A DNA stretch of 26,882 nucleotides, from contig JAEOTK010000278.1 of the NCBI GenBank assembly GCA_016839875.1, positions 1-26,882 of the forward strand, written 5' to 3'. Of this stretch, positions 23,297-26,882 are shown in pieces. A program made the translations under genes and the position numbers. How positions within the stretch are numbered: the first letter of the stretch is position 1; every line of letters starts with the position of its first letter. The DNA comes from Candidatus Heimdallarchaeota archaeon (GTDB lineage Archaea; Asgardarchaeota; Heimdallarchaeia; Heimdallarchaeales; Heimdallarchaeaceae). Below the pieces are notes generated by a model that was given only the letters and a program-made list of their open reading frames with translations, did no database searches and was not told the DNA's origin.

Positions 23297-23315
23297 AAAG
23301 AAGTCAAAACCAGAG

Positions 23316-23328
23316 ATATTTATAATAT
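23316..23328 (-). promoter_or_regulatory. TATA box of the GNAT gene
   Basis: Minus-strand TATTATAAATATC, centred about 26 bp before ATG 23296; sets the start and implies a leaderless message. Confidence 0.5.
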
Positions 23329-23361
23329 TTTGGAAGAACAAAAAACGATTGTATAGTTCTT

Positions 23362-23375
23362 CACACACGTGTGTG
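23362..23375. promoter_or_regulatory. 14-bp perfect palindrome in the GNAT/DoxX divergent region
   Basis: CACACACGTGTGTG, symmetric about 23368/23369. It lies about 66 bp upstream of the GNAT ATG and 106 bp upstream of the DoxX ATG, behind both TATA-like boxes, so a regulator here could act on both genes. Confidence 0.4.
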
Positions 23376-23428
23376 TGATTCATCCACACATTTGCTACTA
23401 GAGGCTCTGAAAGTTGTAAATTCTCAAG

Positions 23429-23440
23429 TTTTATATAATT
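23429..23440 (+). promoter_or_regulatory. TATA box of the DoxX gene
   Basis: TTTTATATAATT, predicting a transcript start near 23460. It overlaps the TTG at 23439 that would otherwise extend the DoxX frame, so that extension is not coding. Confidence 0.5.
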
Positions 23441-23480
23441 GGAATCTCGGTTGTTTAATCAAGTAAAAATAAAATTTGTG

Positions 23481-24026
23481 ATGAAAATGAGTTTTGATTA
23501 TATCAAAAACGTATGGAAACACAAAGACAAATCAATTTGGCTTGTAGCACTAAGAATACTAATTGGTCTTGAATGGTTTATTGCTGGAATTCACAAACTT
23601 GTTGATCCTGGTTATGTTGGTAACATGTACTATGTATTAACAGAAGTTTTTGGAGCAGATGAAAATCCTCATACTTGGTATGCTAATCTTCTTGACAATA
23701 CTTTCGCTAATAATGCTGAAGTTTTTGCATGGTTAGTTTCTCTTGGTGAATTGTTTATAGGTATTTCACTGATTTTCGGATTTTTCATTAATTTCGGAGC
23801 AATAGTTGGATTCTTTCTGAACCTAAATTTCTATTTCGCAGCTGGATGGAGAGGTGCTTCTACTCAATCTATTAATTGGATAATGATGGCTATCAGTTGT
23901 ATCTTCATCATTAGTGTAGGAGCCAAAAATCTGAGCGTTGATATGTATGTGTCAGAGAAGATACCTCGATTGAGAAGATTCCTAGTGGATTGGTTTGGTT
24001 TTGAAAAAGAGACATATAGCAAGTAG
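23481..24026 (+). CDS. DoxX-like four-TM membrane protein
   Basis: About 181 residues from ATG 23481 (ATG 23487 is equally possible). Four hydrophobic helices are visible. LVALRILIGLEWFIAGIHKLVDPGY (TM1) and WLVSLGELFIGISLIFGFF (TM2), then GAIVGFFLNLNFYFAAGW and WIMMAISCIFIISVG, match the DoxX / DoxD-like family, including the conserved R..G..f..aG..K and GE.. positions. Members associate with quinone-linked or thiol redox functions, for example the thiosulfate:quinone oxidoreductase small subunits and oxidative-stress complexes; the exact role here is unknown. The neighbouring ferritin-like gene downstream suits a stress or redox theme but has its own promoter. Confidence 0.75.
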   Translation: MKMSFDYIKNVWKHKDKSIWLVALRILIGLEWFIAGIHKLVDPGYVGNMYYVLTEVFGADENPHTWYANLLDNTFANNAEVFAWLVSLGELFIGISLIFGFFINFGAIVGFFLNLNFYFAAGWRGASTQSINWIMMAISCIFIISVGAKNLSVDMYVSEKIPRLRRFLVDWFGFEKETYSK

Positions 24027-24064
24027 GAAATGTCCTACACCTTCTTTTATTTTTATTCGCAAAT

Positions 24065-24075
24065 ATTATATAATT
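24065..24075 (+). promoter_or_regulatory. TATA box of the ferritin-like/MBL operon
   Basis: ATTATATAATT, with the expected transcript start near 24095, followed by the ribosome site AAGGTTG (24101-24107) 7 nt before ATG 24115. Confidence 0.5.
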
Positions 24076-24114
24076 CCTCTATCACATCTATTTGTATGCT
24101 AAGGTTGTAATTAT

Positions 24115-24579
24115 ATGCCAAAAATAGACAAACTAGAATTTTACAAGAAGCAAATTGAACTTGAAAAACTAATTATTGAAACAGCTGAAAAATCAGTTGC
24201 TGATGTAAAGAACCAGTTAGTAAAAGAGCTAATTATGTCCATCTCTATTGATTCGAGAAAACACGCAAGTCTTCTCTCTGCATTAATCCTCATGAGTACA
24301 GAAGTACAACCATATATTGAAGAAGAGAAGCTTGATGTGCTTGCTGATAATATCAAGACACATATGGAACTTGAAGCCAGAGCAATTCAAACGTATAAGG
24401 AATTACTAGAGACAATCGAGAATGAGCAAGAGAAATTGATTGTTCAAGCTATATACCAAGATGAGAAACGTCATCACCTACTCCTCAAAAGAATACATGA
24501 ATTAGTTATCAAACAAGAAGCAATCACTGAAGAGGATATGTTTGAGTTTCTAAAGGATGATTATATTCCTCAATTTTAA
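24115..24579 (+). CDS. Ferritin-like four-helix protein
   Basis: 154 residues, nearly all helical, in four segments: KLEFYKKQIELEKLIIETAEK (6-26), LVKELIMSISIDSRKHASLLSALI (35-58), HMELEARAIQTYKELLETI (83-101) and QAIYQDEKRHHLLLKRIHEL (111-130). The helix 1 Glu, DSRKH (46-50), Glu85/Glu87 and ExxH (117-120) are in the places where rubrerythrin- and ferritin-type proteins hold their di-iron ligands, but the helix 2 pair is DxxxH instead of ExxH, so iron binding is likely yet not certain. Possible roles are iron handling or peroxide defence. It shares an operon with the metallo-beta-lactamase-fold gene that starts 14 bp downstream. Confidence 0.65.
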   Translation: MPKIDKLEFYKKQIELEKLIIETAEKSVADVKNQLVKELIMSISIDSRKHASLLSALILMSTEVQPYIEEEKLDVLADNIKTHMELEARAIQTYKELLETIENEQEKLIVQAIYQDEKRHHLLLKRIHELVIKQEAITEEDMFEFLKDDYIPQF

Positions 24580-24581
24580 CA

Positions 24582-24590
24582 GGAGATGAT
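24582..24590 (+). promoter_or_regulatory. Ribosome site of the MBL gene
   Basis: GGAGATGAT lies between the ferritin-like stop (24577-24579) and ATG 24594; it fixes that start and supports co-transcription. Confidence 0.5.
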
Positions 24591-24593
24591 TTA

Positions 24594-25466
24594 ATGAAAG
24601 CTCAGAAAGTAGGTAGTAGAGGATTTCTTTTCACTTTTGAGGATCCTTATAAAACAAACATGTATGTAATTAATGCTGATAAACACATATTTGTGTGTGA
24701 TACTTTTCTAGGACCTGATCCGATAAAGGAGGTTCTAAAATATCTCGATAAAAACGGTGTAAAAGGAAAACCATTTGCTGTTTTTAATTCTCATTATGAC
24801 TATGATCATTATTGGGGAAATCAGTGTTTTAAGGATTCAATCATACTTGCTCAAGAGCAATGCATAATCAATATGGAGATGGAAGCGGAAAAAGATCTTA
24901 AAGAGTTCGAATCTCATAAAAAAGGAGATATTGAATTAACATTTCCTAACACTCTATTCCATAAGAAAATTTCTTTTGTGGATGATGTTGTAGAATTCTA
25001 TCATACACCTGGCCATACCAGTGACTCCTCTTCATGCTACGATTACTTTGATCAGGTTCTATTTGTTGGAGATAATATTGAAAATCCTCTCCCTTATTTG
25101 CGATTAGATAATCTAGATGATTATACTAATACTTTGAAAGAATATCTTACAAGAGATGCTAAGTACATAATTTCTGGACATGATGATCTAATGGATAATT
25201 TTGATTTGGTCAAATCAAATCTGTAATATCTAGAAAAATTTGGTTTAGGTAGAATAGATAAACCATCCTTTACTAAGAAACAACGAGGAACGCATTACAT
25301 TAACTTGACGATCATTGGAGAATATTACAAAAACCAAGATAAAAAGAAGGAAGCTCTTGAATATTACAAAGAAGCAAAAGAAATACTTGACGAATCTGAC
25401 CAAACAGAGAATATCATCAAACTAAAAGAGAAAATTACCCCAATAATTAAAGAATTGGAAGAGTAA
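24594..25466 (+). pseudogene. MBL-fold hydrolase with C-terminal TPR, interrupted by in-frame TAA
   Basis: Codons 1-210 (24594-25223) encode a metallo-beta-lactamase fold: SHYDYDHYWGN (HxDxDH at 67-72), HTPGHTSDS (His141), FVGDN (Asp160) and ISGHDD (His196). A TAA stop at 25224-25226 ends the frame. The same frame continues without another stop for 79 codons to TAA 25464-25466. It reads YLEKFGLGRIDKP..., then a tetratricopeptide helix pair (HYINLTIIGEYYKNQ, KKKEALEYYKEAKEILDES) and a final helix. The helix that holds the stop runs naturally across it (DLVKSNL-stop-YLEKF), and the first TPR helix begins before any possible TTG/GTG restart. So the ancestor was probably a 290-residue MBL-TPR protein. 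One base change (GAA or CAA to TAA), an assembly error, or real readthrough would explain it. The truncated 210-residue MBL may still fold and be active. Confidence 0.75.
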
Positions 25467-25488
25467 AAATCTTCCTCAACCCTTTAAG

Positions 25489-25497
25489 TTTATAAAT
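25489..25497 (+). promoter_or_regulatory. TATA box of the OB-fold gene
   Basis: TTTATAAAT, with the transcript start expected near 25518, 10 nt before the GTG start. Confidence 0.45.
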
Positions 25498-25527
25498 GAG
25501 AATGTCTATCTATGTATTGCAGAAGAA

Positions 25528-25860
25528 GTGATAAATTTGAAAGTCGAAGAATTACAACCTGAATCAAATTTTGACAAATTAATAGTTCGTGTTATATCAA
25601 AGAATGGACCACGACAAGTTATGTCAAGGGATAGAACTTTGTTTGTCTGGGATATTCTAGTATTAGATGATACTGGCACTACTACTTTAACTCTCTGGGG
25701 GAGAGATACTGGAGAAAAGTACAAGGTAGGAGATGTTATTTCAATCGAAAATGGCTGGTGTAAGATGTTCAAAGATCAAAAGCAAATATCTCTTGGAAGA
25801 GAAGGAAAGATATTTCCAGCAGATGATGATCCCAATATTCCAACTAAGATCCCTGAATAA
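25528..25860 (+). CDS. OB-fold single-stranded nucleic-acid-binding protein (SSB/RPA-like)
   Basis: 110 residues forming one OB fold. MINLKVEELQPESNFDKLIVRVISK is strand 1, then TLFVWDILVLDDTGTTTLTLWGRDTGEKYKVGDVISIENGWCKMFKDQKQISLGREGKI gives the repeated strands of archaeal single-domain SSB and RPA/SOSS-B-like proteins (xxVxDxxxxDxTGxxxLxLWG is the family signature), with aromatic Trp and Phe suited to base stacking. It probably binds single-stranded DNA or RNA in replication, repair or transcription. The start is GTG 25528; TTG 25537 (MKVEELQ) is an alternative and no ATG is available. Single gene with its own TATA-like box. Confidence 0.82.
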   Translation: MINLKVEELQPESNFDKLIVRVISKNGPRQVMSRDRTLFVWDILVLDDTGTTTLTLWGRDTGEKYKVGDVISIENGWCKMFKDQKQISLGREGKIFPADDDPNIPTKIPE

Positions 25861-25870
25861 AAACGCAGAT

Positions 25871-26218
25871 TTAGCATGTTAAATGTAAAGCTGCTGCTAC
25901 CTTTTTATTTTCTTTAACTAGTTTATTATATTCATCTACAGCTTCTGGTGTTCTCTTTACAGAAACAGTAATTCCTCTTTTGCCTAATTCTTGGATAACC
26001 TCTGCAGGTACATCCATCATATTATTACTCCCAGTTCCTATAATCAAAATTTCAGTTTCCTTTCCTTCTAATTCAACTAGATCTTCCATGCAAAGAGAAT
26101 GTCCTTCTTTGCGCCACCACTTTCTCTTTATATCATCTGAGAAAATTATCAGATCTGAAAAATATGATTTTCCACTAACTTTGATTTTACCAAAATGATA
26201 TTTTTCAATAATGTTCAT
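25871..26218 (-). CDS. Mth938-like domain protein (DUF498/AAMDC family)
   Basis: 115 residues, the usual length for the Mth938-like fold found in archaea, bacteria and eukaryotic AAMDC/NDUFAF3. Typical pieces are IEKYHFGKIKVSGKSYFSDLIIF, RKWWRKEGHSLCMEDL, and the conserved centre TEILIIGTGSNNMMDVPAEVIQELGKRGITVSVKRTPEAVDEYN. The core fold is known, but its biochemical role is not established; in eukaryotes NDUFAF3 helps assemble respiratory complex I. An AT-rich GTATTAATGA (minus, 26242-26251) precedes the ATG 26218, suggesting a leaderless message. Convergent with the OB-fold gene with only 10 bp between stops. Confidence 0.85.
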   Translation of the reverse strand: MNIIEKYHFGKIKVSGKSYFSDLIIFSDDIKRKWWRKEGHSLCMEDLVELEGKETEILIIGTGSNNMMDVPAEVIQELGKRGITVSVKRTPEAVDEYNKLVKENKKVAAALHLTC

Positions 26219-26319
26219 TATGTAAAGGTGGTGATAACTATCATTAATACTTTATCTTCAATATTTTGTTGTTAGGAAAAGTTGTTAAATAACCGCTGAA
26301 ATAGTTGTAATTGACCTAT

Positions 26320-26325
26320 AAGGAG
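26320..26325 (+). promoter_or_regulatory. Ribosome site of the SPFH gene
   Basis: AAGGAG 8 nt before ATG 26334, behind a TATA-like GTTAAATAAC at 26284-26293; together they fix the start of the truncated gene. Confidence 0.5.
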
Positions 26326-26333
26326 AAATTGAA

Positions 26334-26882
26334 ATGGAATTTTATGTATGGATAATAATAGGAGTTATTGGTGTATTCATATTGATTACACTTTTAGCAG
26401 GAATCAAAGTAGCCTTAGAATATGAACGACTAGTTATTTTTCGATTAGGAAAATACAAACGTACTATAGGACCAGGTCTTGTTTACGTCATCCCTATAAT
26501 TGAATCTGTTAGAAAAGTAGACTTGCGGATTATAACCCAGGATATTCCTAGGCAAGAAGTAATGACACGGGATAATATACCTGTTTTAGCAAATACAGTT
26601 GTATATTTCAAGGTTGAAAAACCTGAAGATGCGGTTATTAAAATTGAAAACTATGTCTATGCTGTAAGACAATATACTCAAGCAGCACTGAGAGATACAA
26701 TGGGAACAATGGAACTAGATCAAGTGCTTATTGAGAGAGATAAAATCGCGATAGACATTCAAAGGATTGTGGATAAGGAAACAAGTGAATGGGGTATAGA
26801 TATCAAGGGAATTAAGATACAAGAAATTGAGTTACCAGCAGAGATGAAACGTGCATTTGCAAAACAAGCTGAAGCTGAAAGA
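26334..26882 (+). CDS. SPFH/band 7 (stomatin/slipin-like) protein, 5' part
   Basis: The first 183 codons run in frame to the window edge, so the C-terminus is missing. An N-terminal TM or hairpin (about 4-26, YVWIIIGVIGVFILITLLAGIKV) is followed by the SPFH domain: EYERLVIFRLGKYKRTIGPGLVYVIPIIE, VDLRIITQDIPRQEVMTRDNIPVLANTVVYFKV, and YAVRQYTQAALRDTMGTMELDQVLIERDKIA, ending with EIELPAEMKRAFAKQAEAER at the start of the long coiled coil. This is the slipin type of stomatin. Such proteins form membrane-associated cages or microdomains and are often encoded beside NfeD-type or protease partners, which could lie just outside the window. Confidence 0.93.
   Translation, partial: MEFYVWIIIGVIGVFILITLLAGIKVALEYERLVIFRLGKYKRTIGPGLVYVIPIIESVRKVDLRIITQDIPRQEVMTRDNIPVLANTVVYFKVEKPEDAVIKIENYVYAVRQYTQAALRDTMGTMELDQVLIERDKIAIDIQRIVDKETSEWGIDIKGIKIQEIELPAEMKRAFAKQAEAER

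Noticed and set aside
23297..23389. N-terminal extension of the GNAT protein
   Set aside because: Contains the palindrome and the TATA box; no similarity to the GNAT fold.
23439..23480. TTG-started extension of the DoxX protein
   Set aside because: The TTG is inside the TATA box, upstream of the expected transcript start.
25224..25226. In-frame TAA as selenocysteine or pyrrolysine
   Set aside because: Those use UGA and UAG; TAA is not recoded in this way.
25302..25466. Separate small gene starting at TTG 25302
   Set aside because: It would begin in the middle of the first TPR helix, has no ribosome site, and the frame matches the upstream MBL gene.

Overview
The window is AT-rich, gene-dense and contains 29 protein-coding genes or gene fragments on both strands. 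No rRNA, tRNA, CRISPR array or insertion sequence was recognised. The DNA looks archaeal. Many starts have an AT-rich TATA-like element about 25-30 nt upstream and almost no leader, others have a GGAG/AGGTGA-type ribosome site, and bacterial -35/-10 pairs are not obvious. Short OB-fold SSB, Mth938-like, archaeal-type SCP2 and tungsten AOR proteins fit an anaerobic archaeon. Zinc-ribbon-headed membrane proteins and membrane-bound winged-helix regulators make an Asgard-type archaeon my best guess, but nothing here proves it.

Layout. 1-3000 (+): the 3' end of a tyrosine phosphatase gene, an MFS transporter, and a zinc ribbon-TM-repeat surface protein. 3024-4163 (-): a C_GCxxG_C_C redox protein and a histidine phosphatase. 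4176-5000 (+): a methyltransferase-like protein. 5022-7134 (-): an acidic calcium-type surface protein and a winged-helix regulator fused to a multi-TM domain. 7198-10659 (-): a two-gene operon of an SCP2 lipid carrier and a 1007-aa fusion of iron alcohol dehydrogenase with tungsten aldehyde:ferredoxin oxidoreductase. 10797-11576 (+): a class II glutamine amidotransferase-like protein lacking the normal nucleophile. 11569-14274 (-): three tandem alpha/beta-hydrolase paralogues. 14399-15265 (+): a DegV lipid-binding protein. 15318-16893 (-): a CrtI/RetSat-like oxidoreductase. 17132-18773 (-): a PadR-HAAS regulatory pair with a clear palindromic operator. 18922-20769 (+): two coupled membrane proteins. 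20738-23296 (-): an M23-type peptidase, a serine hydrolase and a double GNAT protein. 23481-25466 (+): DoxX, a ferritin-like protein, and an MBL-TPR gene split by an in-frame stop. 25528-26882: an OB-fold protein (+), an Mth938-like protein (-) and the 5' part of an SPFH/stomatin gene (+).

How the genes may work together. From about 7.2 to 16.9 kb the families share a theme of hydrophobic acyl or isoprenoid substrates: SCP2 carrier, acid/aldehyde/alcohol redox fusion, three hydrolases, DegV fatty-acid binder, CrtI/RetSat-like enzyme. I infer a lipid acid/alcohol interconversion neighbourhood, although most of these genes appear to have their own promoters. The strongest single items are the ADH-AOR fusion with its SCP2 partner, the amidotransferase with Thr in place of Cys and Tyr in place of the oxyanion Asn, the MBL-TPR gene interrupted by TAA, and several duplicated or palindromic promoter elements.
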